From: Saccharum officinarum
Lineage: Eukaryota > Streptophyta > Magnoliopsida > Poales > Poaceae
DNA length: 64,000 nt
Assembly (NCBI GenBank): GCA_020631735.1
Contig: CM036168.1
Location: 96,080,932 to 96,144,931, forward strand
Direction of reading: 5' to 3'
Below are positions 35,626-48,059 of this stretch, one piece after another (the first letter of the stretch is position 1; the number at the start of each line of letters is the position of its first letter). Under the pieces are notes generated by a model. It worked only from the letters and a program-made list of their open reading frames with translations. It was not told where the DNA came from and did no database searches. A program made the translations under genes and the position numbers.

Positions 35626-37052
35626 TGTCGGTGTTCAGACCCGAGGGGGTCCTAAACCAACGAGTAAATGCTGCGTGTCTCTTTCCTGGATGGTGATGCA
35701 AGGAGAACACACGGGGGTTTATCCTGGTTCGGGCAAAAGAAGGCCCTACGTCCAGCGGGGGGAGATGTTTGTATTTCCTTGCACCGAGGTGCTCGTGTAG
35801 GGGTTACAAGCATGCGAGAGAGGGTGTCGAGCCCAAGTCTCAAAGAGAAAAGAGGGAAAAGGCGGTTGCTTGAGATGTCGATCTTCTGTTTTGTGTTTTT
35901 CGTTCCGTCTTCGTCCTCCCCCCTCCGTTGAACCCTGGCCTGCCCTTTTATAGGGTGAGGGAAGGCCAAGACGACGGGGAGCCTTGAGGTGATGTTTTGT
36001 CGATTCCTGTTGAGTTGACTGTAGCGACGTGCCTAGGGAATGGCCGGCCATCCCTGGACACCCTGACGTTGTGGGAGACAAGATGGCGAAATGACCCAGA
36101 GCGCCATGCCATACCGTCCTTTGGACTAAGTCGAGCGTCGGGGCTGGGTCGAGGCCGGGTCGAGGCTGGGTCGAGGCCGGGTCGAGGCCGGATGGATAAG
36201 GCCGAACCCCCGATATCGTGGAGAACGGGCCTTGTCTTATCCTCCCTCGAGGGTGATTGATGGTGAACAGTGCGCGGTAAGGTGGGTATAGTGACGGGTT
36301 TCACCTCCCATCACGGGATGGGCGATAAAACAGTGAGATCTGACACGGGTATTGTTCCCACGTCGATCCTGGCCGCAGCCATGCCAGTAGGTGGTAGTAG
36401 GTAACCGCATTGAATGCTATGGCTTTTGTCCTGGGGCAGGCAAAGAAAAGGTGTCGAGGTGCTCGGTCCGGGCTCACGCGAGTCGGAGTTCTCCCCAGCG
36501 GGCGGTCGAGCCTCGCGCGGGTCGGAGCGCTGTTGAAGTACCTCGCGGCACGGGATGGGGCGCGGTCGAGGCGTCCCGTCGAGCGGGCCTCGTACGAGTC
36601 GGAGCCGGGGCGCGGTCGAGGTGCCCCGTCGAGCGGGCCTCGTACGAGTCGGAGCCGGGGCGCGGTCGAGGCGCCCCGTCGAGCGGGCCTCGTACGAGTC
36701 GGAGCCGGGGCGCGGTCGAGGCGCCCCGTCGAGCGGGCCTCGTACGAGTCGGAGCCGGGGCACGGTCGAGGCGCCCCGTCGAGCGGGCCTCGTACGAGTC
36801 GGAGCCGGGGCGCGGTCGAGGCGCCCCGTCGAGCGGGCCTCGTACGAGACGGAGCCGGGGCGCGGTCGAGGCGCCCCGTCGAGCGGGCCTCGTACGAGTC
36901 GGAGCCGGGGCACGGTCGAGGCGCCCCGTCGAGCGGGCCTCGTACGAGACTGACTGGGTACGCGGTCGAGGCAGGCTATCTTTTATTGCGGTTTCGGTCG
37001 TGTTAGTTTTTTGGCGATAGGTGCGGGTACCCCCGTACTGTTGGTACCGACA
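35626..37052 (-). repeat. Solo Gypsy LTR, copy B
   Basis: 1427 bp, same ends and same AAGAG flanks (35621-35625, 37053-37057) as LTR A. It is 151 bp longer: three extra 50-bp minisatellite units plus one base. Confidence 0.92.
36551..36950. repeat. 50-bp minisatellite in LTR B, eight units
   Basis: Eight 50-bp units with the same consensus as in LTR A. Single-base variants (GTGCCCC in unit 2, GCACGG in units 5 and 8, GAGACGGAG between units 6 and 7) allow unit-by-unit comparison with A. Confidence 0.95.
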
Positions 37053-39295
37053 AAGAGTGTAGCAGCTAAGAACATAGGCTTGTCAGGAGTCACATTTAGC
37101 CTAATTAATGGAAAGTGCAGCAAGATTTTCACAAACAACTTCCTTCTAAGAAACAACTAACATTACCCGTTTCAATGCAATGTAAAGAAAAATATCAAGA
37201 AGAGTTAGCTGGTCACATAATCTGAACAAAAAGAACCAACCTCTGAAACTAATCTGTTATTCTTATATGAACTCCATGGTTGAGGCTCCATGATAAAAAC
37301 ACCTCCCTGCAAAATTACATATGGGAAAAATATGTAATTTTCCTCTTACCGTCTATGTGCAATTTAGAAGACCAGCAAATAGAGAGGCATAGATACCGGT
37401 CTAAGAAGCCTCCAGATCTTCACGAGCAAAGTAACTAGGCCATCATCACCCTAGTTCAGGTGGATCCATTTTGTCACACTCAAACTACATCATAAAAAAA
37501 TTTAAAAATAAGCTAGTGGCACTGTGGGAAAGAACAGTACAAAGAAAACTTCAATTCTTGAGAGATCGCTATCGTTAATCTGTAACTTACCAGAGTATGG
37601 TGTTATACTGTTGTGAACATCCATCCATACTCTCTACCAAATTTTCACGTCGAAAAGAGACAATCTTTAAAAGATCTTGGTGCCTGTTCCCATTTGATAA
37701 CTCGGATGCCACTTCTCCTGGAGAGCTTTGAGAAGGAGAATTTGACAATTCCTGAGCTTTCACATTTTTTGTAGCCACCTTATCCTGCCGCATTATCCTT
37801 CGTAGGTTCCACTTAGCAGTCTCGATCAAACCTAACAGGGAAAGATAAAAATGAATTCGATTCAAGTAATATTCAACGACAGAACATGAAAGGAGATTCG
37901 ACACGCAACAGGAGTTTATTAGGGGGGATTAAAAACCTGAATCAATATCAACTCCAAGAATGCTTCGACAATTAAATTTCATGGCTGCACAAGATTAAGA
38001 AAACAAACATGAGAAACCTAATGACCTCATCTTGGGGATTGAGACATTTGTCTACAAGAACTACATAGCACCTATAAGCATGCTATATAAGAATGTAGCG
38101 AATGAAATCAAGAGTTTATACCCCAAAATCAAAAGGTTACCTAAGCCAATCGTTACCAAACCCTAGTTGCATCCAATATCGAGACAATCCTTGTTTTCGA
38201 ACCACTGCTTCTTGAACGCCTTGAGGCGAGGATCTTCACCAACATTACGATCAATATGTAGAATTATTAAAGTTATAATTTATATCAGCTGGAAAATGTT
38301 AAATCCCCTCCCACCCTAATAGCATTTAGGCATGCTATTACGGAATAAAATATTGGAAAATCCGAGGTTAGGAGTTACATGTAAAAGAGCTCCATCTACT
38401 CATCCCTGCCCACTAGTCATTAGGCATGCTAATGCTATTATACGGAATAAATATGGGAATATCTGAGGTCAGGAGGTACATGTAAAAGAGCTCATCTACT
38501 CATCCCTACACAGTAGTCCGGCCAACAACACTCCGTCCACATGGCAGTACCAGTGCTTTCATCACCATCTCTAGTCACGCGCTTAGGGATGTAAGTTTAA
38601 GGGGGCCATTTGGATGACAGCCATCATTTGCCACCCCATGTGTGGCGCAGTGCGGTGGCGCCACAACTTGTGGCGTGGAAATCGTGAGTTTTGTCTCTGC
38701 AGGAACCGTGGCTGCCTAAGTTGGCTCGTCAACCAGACGACTGACAAAAGTTGCATGGCGGCCACACATGTGCGCGTGGCGTGAGGGCTGCTAACCAAAC
38801 GGTCTCTAACTTTCTCTGGGTCATGGGTCAATCCAAAACGACCCAATTGAACCGAAATACCCAAACCCCACGAACACCTGAACCTACTGCGAGGCATATC
38901 GTCGAACAGCTGGCGACCGCGCGTGAACACTGATTGGAGAGTAGCAGCTCCAGGGAAAAGCACAAACGGTTTCGCGCTCATCCGGTAGCCGTAGTAGTTC
39001 CTGTAGTTGCCGTAGATGAAGACCTCCTTCTTCTTCCGCTTCTGCCAGCCGCAGCCGCCGCCGCTGCTACCTGCGCCTCCCTGGCCTCCCTCTCCCTGTT
39101 CGCTGTTTCGGTTGAGCATATCTGGACGCGCCACTTTGCCCATTTGCCGGACCGATTCGTCCGTCACCGTCAGCACGCAGCATTCAGCGGAGCACCAGCT
39201 GACTGAAGCGAGATGCGAAGCGCAGTGCCGGCCGCGGCGGCGCGGCCCGCCTCCGATCCGACAGCGTAGCTGCGCCAGCGCACCACCGAAAATTC

Positions 39296-40665
39296 TCACC
39301 GCTGTCGTGTCGTGGTGTCGCTCCACGCTCGCGTTTCGCCCTTCGCCGCCCCATTCCCGGCCCGCGCAGAGCCACGGGCCCCACGGTCGCCCGACCCAAC
39401 CGCATCCGGGCCCCGCGCGTCGGGGCCACCACCATCAGCCGCACGGAACCGTCACCGTCACCCCGGCCAAGCGCCAACGCCGCAACGCAGACGGAACGGC
39501 GGGGCCCACCACTCCCCCGCGGCTTTCTGCCGCTACTAGCATCAGCATGCTAGCCTGCTACCCGGCTGCCGCTTTTCCCTTTACTCACCCCCTCCTCTCT
39601 TCGGGCGATCGCCATCGCCGCCGCCGCCCACCGCCCACTCCTGACTCCACCACACCCGCCGCGACCGCAGCCGAAAGTGGCGGGGCGGTGGTCCAATCAA
39701 ACCCAAACTCCCGAGCCCCCACTACTCTGGGCTCTGGTCTCCCTGTCCGTCTCTCTGCTGCTAGTATCCCGTCGCGCGGATACGCGCACACGTTTCGCGC
39801 ATACTGTACGCCACTGCTCTGCTGGCTTTGACCTCGGGGGCGATCCCTTGCTGTTCTTGACTCGGCCCTCGCCTCCGTTGCTGCCTGCCCCTGGTTGCTG
39901 TCATCGCCACAGGGTTGCGGTTCACTGCCGTTGTCCGCTTCTTCTTCTGCCGCTGCTCTTTGGAGTTTTTCCCAGGCCTCGCTCTGCTGCCTAGTTTCTT
40001 CAAAGGTATGTACGCTCCTTACTATACCATCTGATTGAACTGGGGGTTGTACTTGATGAGCTTCGGCTGGACTCTGGGAGTCTGGGATGGATGATCTCTC
40101 TTTGCTGATCTGTGGATTTCAGCCATGGCGCTGAGCTGTTAGGGTGAAAGATCTGTTTGCCCTTTGCTTGATCAGAAGTGAAGGTGGCGGTTCGAGTGCC
40201 AGGATCGGATTTATTTACCCCTCGGATTGGGGACTAGGTTTTGATATTAGAATCTGAACCTAACCTATTGCTACAATGATGGTATACCATCGCTGGTGAT
40301 CTGGTGGTGAGTCTATAAATTCCGGGGTAGATTTGGTCGGTTTCGCCGACAAGTGCCTGCTGTTGCTGATCTAGAGTCCAGCTTGTAAATTCAAGGCTGG
40401 GCTTGTGCAGTTACGACGACATGGGCTCTAATTGCAGTTACTGTCGTTTGATCTAATCTGCGTTAGCTTTGTTTTGTTGATTTTTCTTTTTGAGAGAAAC
40501 CCCCCTGAATCAGCTTGGTTTAACTCGTGGTGGAACTTAGCTTTATTATTAAATTAGCATAGCAGAAGCTTCCAAATTCTGTTGCATCTTCCCATTAAAC
40601 CATACACTGCCGCTTTGTTCTACTCAGCTTAACCTCTCTATTTTGTATTTTCTTTATTGTGGTAG
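39296..40665 (+). promoter_or_regulatory. Divergent promoter region and 5' leader of the membrane protein gene
   Basis: GC-rich sequence between methyltransferase copy B and the membrane protein gene. A leader exon probably ends at 40005 (CTTCAAAG|GTATGT donor) and resumes at 40666 after TTGTGGTAG. The leader intron between is 660 bp, a common arrangement for plant housekeeping genes. No convincing TATA box was identified. Confidence 0.55.
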
Positions 40666-40697
40666 GTTTGTGTTGGAGGCTAAGAGGGTTACATGCG

Positions 40698-43600
40698 ATG
40701 GCCCTTGAGGCAAAACAGGCTGCTCTGTGTTTCAAGAAAGTTTTGAGGTTGTCCATTAGAAAAAGCTATAGATTTGTTTCCAAACACCCTATCCTTTTCG
40801 GTTTGGGTGTTTTGCTCTATCTATTGTACAGATCTTCACCAAGGCTCTTTGTGTTCCTGCTTTCTTCTTCACCTGTAATTATATGCACTGCTCTTCTTCT
40901 TGGAATCCTACTGAGTTATGGAGAAATTAATCTTCCTGAGGCTAGTGAAGATCACAAGGGCACTCCAGAGGTTTCAACTTTCAAGGTTGGAAATTCGTCC
41001 AGTGATATCCACTTTGAAGCAAATCAGAGACCTTCAGTGCTTGAATTTAGGGAGAATGCGTCAAACTTCAAAGAGAGGGAAATTAAACAGACAGTTTCCT
41101 TCAGAGAGAGGGCTAGCGAGCATGTTGATCTTGATGATTATGTCCCTCTTCTGAAGAGAGCTGATGAAGAAGATGAGAGAGGTGATCGGCGTAACATACC
41201 TAGAACACCTACACCGTTTCCTTCTATGGTCAATCTTTGCCAAGAGTCTGGGATCGGGGAGGACATCACCTTCACCAAGAAAAGACAATCGGAAGGTCCT
41301 TTTTTCATTCAGGATATGGTTGACTGTCAGACTAGCCTATTTGATGAGGCCCGCCTGAGTGGTCTGAATGACAAAGATACACCCTTTGGTTTGTTTTCTT
41401 CTAGTGAGAATGTTAATAAGCATGCTGAGATGGAGGAAAATCTAGTATTTGCAGGTTCAGCAGCTAGTAAAGAGAGAGCTATTTCTGAAGCGAAGCAAAC
41501 TGAAGAGCTTGCTGGAACTAGCAAACAAGATGCTTCTGTCCCTATTCACCAATGGGAAAAGAATGGCGAGCTTAATGTTGATGCTAGCAATGTTGTTGAG
41601 GACAACTTGCTTGATTCCTCTCTTGGCTCACCATGGGCAAGAGTTAGCAGTCAGGATGGTTCATCTGGTTTTGACTCTGACCAGGCTGAGAGTTCTTCTC
41701 CTGATGCTTCCATGACTGACATTGCTCCAGTTCTTGATGAGATTGATCCACTTTTGGGTGCTGATTCCAATCGCCCCAATGCTATTCCTAAGGATGACTC
41801 AGACACAGATTCTCATGTCTCAGAGGATCATCAAATTGATGATGATAGTAATGATGAGGGCGATGACATTGATGCTAAGGATAATGTGGAGGGGAAGAAG
41901 AAAAATGATGAGAAGGAAGCTGCATTTCTTTGGACAGCAGATGATGAAAAGAATCTCATGGATCTTGGGTATTCTGAGATGGAAAGGAACCGCAGATTGG
42001 AAATTTTGATGGCTAGACGAAGATCCAGGAAGAACATAAAGTTCGAAATTGATAACAACCTGACAGACGTTGGTAGTAATGGTGCCGGTAGGAGTTTAGA
42101 TGATTTGTCACGCTTCCGTGCACATGTACCTCCTATTGCAGTGCCAAGGAGGAACCCTTTTGACCTTCCGTATGATTCTGAAGAAGCAGCAATTCCTGGC
42201 TCAGCTCCTTCAATTCTGCATGCACGGAAGAACCCATTTGATCTTCCCCTTGAACAGTTGAATGACAGTGTTGTAGTCCCTGCCCCAGATAGTTTAAACT
42301 CTGGACAATCTGTGATGTCTCCTCGTCGTGACACGATTTTCAGAAGGCATGAAAGCTTTAACTTTGGAAGGATGGATGTGATCCAGGAGAAGTGTTTTTC
42401 TAGACTCAAGCCATATTTTGTCCCTGAAACTGTGGAATGGAATGCAAGCAATTTCCAAAGACAGTTCAGTGATAAGAGTGAGTCTAAAATGAGCTCTGTT
42501 ACTGAATCTGATATTGCTTCTTCAGTTGCTGATCACGAGGATCACAAGGACCATGATGAAAAGGACCTTGCAGATGTTGGAAGTGAATGCTCAGATGGTA
42601 TCAACTCCATAGATGTTGAACTAGACAACAGCGACATTGATGACCGTGAGATTGCTCTACAGCACTTTGTCTTCGAAAGATCGCAAGAAAGGGAAGCACA
42701 TCGTGCTTCAACTAAAGGAAAAGGTCATGAAGAAGATTATACGCCCAAGTCAGCTGGGAGTTCCACGACGCCATTTCGTGCAGTTCCTGACCTGCTTAGC
42801 TGGGAAGATGGAGTTGGTAAGCAAGTTTGATATGACCACTTCGTTTGATTGCTTAACCCTTTGTCCCAAATTGTAGGTCGTTTTGGCTTTACTAGATACA
42901 TAGCTTTTACTATGCACCTAGGTATAAGATACATCTAGATACATAATAAAAGTTGTGTATCTAGAAAAGCCAAAACGACCTATAAATTGGAACGGAGGGA
43001 GTACTTGTTTTCACAGATTTATTAGAACCATGTCCCATCATGCAGGCGGCAACAGCCTTGGTGCTAAACCTTCTTTTCAACTTAACACAGAAGTTAAATG
43101 CTCAGAATGGGTTTCGTCCTCCAGACCACCTGTGGAGGGTGAATCTCATTCTGGGGACCTTCCAGAGTACCTTGACACTGAAGTTGCATCAAGCTCAAAC
43201 ACAGTTGTACTTGGTGCAAGCAATACAGCTGAGAAAGGTGGAAATGTTGATCTCATGTCCTATTCAAACAATGAAATGCCATTAGATAACCTGATTCATG
43301 GGTCCATGGAGCTGCCTTCTGAATTTGTCACGGAAACATTGCCGGTCATATCTCGGGACCTACACCCTATCCCAGAGGAGAGAGTTGTTGAGAACTTCAA
43401 CATGCAAGAAAAGCATGAAACAGCAATTTTTACTGATTCAGCTGCTGCCTTGACTGGCCATGTAATCGAACAGCACTTTGATGTTGGATCTGATGGAACT
43501 CTGAGCTCTGAAGTTGTTTCCTCGTATCCTCAAGCTAATGATGTCATCCAATCTCCATCAAGTGAACATGAAGAATTCTTGAATCCCTTTGTTTTGATGA

Positions 43601-44706
43601 CTGCTGAACCTAAGGTGGATATAAGTGACATGTATGGCGAAGCAACTGCAGGATATATACTTGATTCTGATGATGAGGCTGATAAAATCTATCCTGAGCC
43701 TATGGAGGGCAGTGGAATTGATGAAAGTTTCCTGTCGGAATTAGATGCAGTGGGAGACTTTGGAGTTGAACCGATGAGACTGGACCAGCAGGTGACAGAT
43801 CAGGTTTCCCATGATGATATCCCTACCAATAGTGTTGCTGCAGATTCCGTTATTAGCCCTCAGACATCTGACAACGTCTCCTTGACCATGTCAGAAGTTG
43901 GTGCTGAAGACTCCAGGGAGCAGTCCTCATTGGTTGATGACCTAAATGGCCCTGAATTTGGCTGGTCATTTGGAGCATCTCATGATGACCCTGAGCTGAC
44001 TGTCTACAATCCTCGGAGACGGATTCTCGAAGCAAGCCCCTTTGAAGCAATGAACATGGAGTTGAAGCCACCACACGATGAGTCAGAAGTGCCTGCTGAT
44101 GATACACCATCACCAGCAACCTTAGCAGCTGGATCAAGTGAGCCAGAGGTCACTATAAGTGGGTTAGTGACATCTACAACCGATCCTGAGATTACTGTTC
44201 TAGATGCAAAGTCTCTGGAGGATATTGAGACTGCCTTTAAACTAGTTAGTGATGGTGTGGTTTCTGAAGCCACCATGGATACTGAAGCTTTGCAGATCTC
44301 AGGTGCTGATGCTGCAGAGCCCAAAGGGGCTGCTGGAGAGCTGCATGTCATTGATGCAAAATCTGTGGACGACATGCATGCTGCTTTCCAGAAGCACTTT
44401 GATACTATTGTGAATAGTTCCTTCGAAGAAAATGAAGACAAGTATGGGCATGTAGAGACAGCAGAATCCACGAAGCCTGATGAACTTACTGAAGCAATAC
44501 ATAACGAAAGTCAGCACAACCTAGGAGATGCTAGGGAGGCTTTACCAGTGGAGGGTACAAGCAATATGAGTACTGGTGAAGCAGAGAGTCACGATGACAT
44601 TGATGCAGCATCCAATAAGGTCTTCCATAGCAGTGCCAAGAGTACTGCACAGGCAGTGGAGTTAGAGGTTTCTCATGAAAGAGAAGAGGAAAGTGAACAT
44701 CAATAA
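40698..44706 (+). CDS. Plant-specific membrane protein with long acidic C-terminal region
   Basis: 1259 aa from two coding exons, 40698-42816 and 43046-44706; the GT-AG intron holds a MITE. Residues about 30-45 (PILFGLGVLLYLLY) and 49-73 (LFVFLLSSSPVIICTALLLGILL) are two membrane segments preceded by a basic amphipathic stretch. The rest is acidic and low in order. It contains the conserved block AAFLWTADDEKNLMDLGYSE followed by MERNRRLEILMARRRSRK and two copies of NPFDLP about 27 residues apart. These features match an uncharacterised plant family (Arabidopsis At5g17910/At2g29620-like, sometimes labelled cardiomyopathy-associated-like); the name carries no functional evidence. The ATG at 40698 directly precedes the conserved N-terminus. 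A paired motif DAKSLEDIETAFK / DAKSVDDMHAAFQK lies near the end. No damage is seen. Confidence 0.88.
42861..43003. mobile_element. Stowaway-like MITE in the membrane protein intron
   Basis: About 143 bp with inverted arms CCAAATTGTAGGTCGTTTTGG and CCAAAACGACCTATAAATTGG; the right end continues to AACGGAGGGAGTA. The left end lacks the CTCCCTCCGT tip. It lies within the intron, leaving 42 bases before the acceptor. Confidence 0.75.
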
Positions 44707-47700
44707 ATACCACCGGATTGACTGCTGAAAGGAAACGATAGAATGTCGTCAGAGATGAATTTGAGACAAAAATGCTCCTTGGCTGAAGTTTGAAGGAGCT
44801 ACCGAGCTAGCAAGCATTGATGGAGCGCTATTGTTGAGTTTCACGGGCTTGCCACTGTGCATATACTTCACATATTCAACATACAAAGTTTTGATGTAGA
44901 CCTTTTGTGAATGCGTTTTCTTTAACTTCCTTTTGTTCTTTTGAGGTTTTGGTGGGTTTGCTTTAGATTGATTCCACCACATCCCCCCTCCCCCCCTTTG
45001 GCTGTAATTTGAAGAGGTGTAAGTTTTGCTCAGACAGTTTGGTGTGGTTACATAGACATAGAACAGTCTGTTCTACCGTATGAATTGAGATTTTGTTGTA
45101 TTATTTGATTGAACTAGTGAAGTTGGCAATAGAAGAACTGGACAGGTACATTTTACCTTTGAAATGAGTCGGTAATATTTACAGTGTCGTTTCCGTGAAT
45201 AAATTGCTTAATCTACAGCGATCTGCTTATTTGTCAGCACTTGTCCTGTACCTCATGTAATTTGATTGAACTAGTGAAGTTGGCAATAGAAGAACTGGAC
45301 AGGTACATTTTACCTTTGAAATGAGTCGGTAATATTTACAGTGTCGTTTCCGTGAATAAATTGTTTAATCTACAGCGATCTGCTTATTTGTCAGCACTTG
45401 TCCTGTACCTCATGTACAGTACAGCTCAGAACTTGACAGTAGAAGTTCTACTGCCAATCTGCCAATCGTGCAGCTTTCGCTTTTCTTGAACAAAATACAC
45501 TGCTTCCACTGACTATTTAGCTCGACTGGCCTCGCTCGTCTTGAGTCTATTTTAGAGAGAAGTCATTTTGTTAACAGTCAGATGAGACTTGGGAGGTCGG
45601 CTGACGGGAGATAGCTTCTTAGTTCCAAGTGTACATATCGCTTATTGCTTTTTAAGGAGTCAAATGTTTTAAAGTTTAACCAAATATATAAAAAGATAAT
45701 GATAATTATGATGTGTAATAGGTATTTTTATTAGATTGCTCATAGAATATGTTTTAAATACTAAATTTATTTGAAGATACGAATGTTAATACTATTTTTA
45801 TATACCTTAATTAAATTTAAAAGTTTGACTTCAGAGAGTGAGATGTATAGTTATTTCAGGACAGAGTGAGTAGATTGGAAACGATTGCTTCCACTGACAC
45901 CTGATAGGAGACCGAGGCAGTGTTACAGTTGGTTTAATATGAATGACACCAATTTCAGATGGCAAGAAGGGTTATGGCTTTATCGAATACTATAAGCAGG
46001 CGTGAGTAGAGTATGCTAAGCAGAAGATGTCTAGTCCAGAATTCAAAAAAATATATAAATGCTCCTACTGTCAGTTAGGCAGATCCTAAGAATGGTGGTG
46101 AATCTGCCTCTCCTGCGCAGGTTTTTTTAACATCATATGACAGAATGGTACCTTTTATGTTTCTTCTTTCATGATATTGTATATCAGTATATGGATGTGC
46201 ATTTTTGTTCGTGTTAAATCTCTATATGTCTAAAACCTGCCCAATCATGAGCAGCTGAAAAAGCTGAGTGCCAAATTACAGAAGTTGTTCTTTCTCTTGC
46301 AAAAATGTGGTCATGAAGATGGATGAGGTTTTGTTTACTTTAAGGAACAGTCCATGTCTAAGATCTTGATGACGAGTTTCCTTTGTTCTCTGACATCTTT
46401 CTATAGCCAATCATTTTTTCTTCACGTATCCAGGAGGTCCTACTTTTTTTTTTCTCCAACAGGTCAGCTTCTGGGTTGTTCACATGCAAAACCTCCTGCT
46501 GATAACACTGTAAAATTACCTTCTGCTAAAGGCCTACTTATAATCTACATGTAAATGACTGGAAAACCCTTACAGTCACTTGAAAATGAACTGACAGGCG
46601 CCTACAATCCACTTGGAAGTAGATTAACAGTAACGCAGATACTTATGGTGTGTGTCCAGGTCATGCTTGACAGGTAGATGACATCTTATGTTTGTAATCT
46701 GTCCCAAATGTGTTTTTGCTTTTTTTTTTTTGGCATACAAGCAGTAGAGTTGACACAACGCAATTATCCAAAAAGGAGCCCTGAAGGGCTTTAATACATT
46801 GCAGAACACCTACACCCCCACACTGAAAAAACACACACTAAAAAAACAGCTCGCAGTGGCCCAATAAGGAGGATGATATTGTTCTTACTGTTGTATATCT
46901 TCGGCACTCTTGCACCCCTTTTTCTGTGACAGGACACTGCTGCGCTTGTGCAGGCAATGCAATGTTGTTTGCTGCTGCTGCTGCTGCTGCTCCACCAAAG
47001 TTGGTTCTACCCGATGGGCATCTAGTATATGTGTAAGTATTCTGATCTATTTTAAGTATTCTTGTAGAAAATTCATAACGTATGCATTCCATCGATGAAC
47101 TAATCAGAGTCCAGCGCCTACTACGTCTGGATTCCATTGTTGTCTTGTAAACCTGTTGACGGGAGTCCGTTGATGAAGCAAATGGTGGCCTCTTGTTCTT
47201 ACAGAGAAGAAATGGCTTCGTTAGCAGTGTGCCCATAACATCCTCTATTCAGTACGTACATGATAAAAGTAGTAGTACCCGAGAAATGTAAAAGTGTGGC
47301 ACACCTGTGAAAAGTTATGTGTGTTAAAATCATAAAATGCATGTGATTTATTTTACGTTTCTTAAATCTGAGAAATCAGACACAGTCCTGTGTATTTTCA
47401 ATGAAAAGATTATCTCTGCTGAAGAAGGAAGTTGTTTTATGAAATTTTCTATGGTCCAATAGTGTGGTGACACGAGATCATTATCCTTCATCACATTTTT
47501 TTTGTTTCTTCATCCTGAATCTTAAGAGCAGCCCTTTGGCCTGTTGCAGTGTTGTTCTTTTTTGTCCTTGGCCTTTGGCAGGCCACAGCCTGCAGCTTCG
47601 GTGCGGATACATTAGTATATATATCTGGATTTGCATGAGTAGAAATATGCTAAGTAGAGAAGAACGAAAAACTTGTATGCAATTTCATACAAATTTGGAT

Positions 47701-47713
47701 CTCGTTTCAAATA
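44707..47713. other. 3' UTR and intergenic DNA
   Basis: The first 350 bases are probably the 3' UTR of the membrane protein gene. A 157-bp tandem duplication follows (listed separately). At 45640-45870 an AT-rich block resembles a degraded Stowaway element. A (CTG)n run lies at 46971-46990. Nothing coding is recognised from 46000 to 47713. Confidence 0.5.
45104..45417. repeat. 157-bp tandem duplication, two copies
   Basis: Copies 45104-45260 and 45261-45417 begin TTTGATTGAACTAGTGAAG and end CTCATGTA. They differ at about one position (GCTTAATC versus GTTTAATC). Such identity indicates a recent event. Confidence 0.9.
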
Positions 47714-48059
47714 GGGCCGTGTTTAGTTGGCCTGATTTGGGCCTTCCAAATTCTGCACAGTACATTCTTTTATACTGTAGCATTTCGTTTGTATTTGTGA
47801 ATTTTTGTCCAAACATTGACTAATTAGGCTCAAAAGATTCGTCTCGCAAAGTACAACTAAACTGTGCAATTAGTTTTTAATTCCATCTACATTTAGGCCC
47901 CCTTTGGATTGGAGGAAAAACACAGGATATTTGAAGGATTTCATTCCTATGGATTCTTTCCTATGTATGTCATTTGGTTCACACGAAAGATGAAGGAACA
48001 ATTCCTTAGGATGACATTCCTGTGGTCTAGTTTTACAGGAAACCAAACATGAGCTCAGA

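Larger units (their letters stand above)
35224..39143 (-). pseudogene. Bin3/MePCE-type RNA methyltransferase pseudogene, copy B
   Basis: Same gene as 22042-25808. Exons: 35224-35313, 35401-35469, 37241-37306 (in frame here, GGVFIMEPQPWSSYKNN), 37397-37484, 37591-37831, 37937-37984, from 38141 up to about 38254, and the first exon up to the ATG at 39141-39143 (MGKVARPDMLNRNSE). The same two TAG codons as in copy A are present, after DIGCN and after KWIHLN, so both arose before the duplication. The first exon again lacks a visible GT donor after YGYR. It lies head-to-head with the membrane protein gene at 40698, sharing about 0.9 kb of GC-rich promoter. Expression of a truncated product is possible, but catalysis is very unlikely. 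Confidence 0.88.
32395..39295. repeat. Segmental duplication copy B
   Basis: Direct repeat of 19260-25960. Copy B is the more complete version: it continues without a break from the Gypsy pol on its left and into the divergent promoter of the 1259-aa membrane protein gene on its right. It is therefore the likelier original location, which is inference. Differences from A are few after the first 700 bases, apart from three extra 50-bp LTR units. Confidence 0.95.

Noticed and set aside
36551..36950. CRISPR-like array
   Set aside because: Units are contiguous tandem repeats without unique spacers, inside an LTR of a plant genome.
36391..37020. Long Arg/Gly-rich ORFs in all frames of both strands
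   Set aside because: They are by-products of the stop-free 50-bp LTR minisatellite, whose period shifts the frame each unit.
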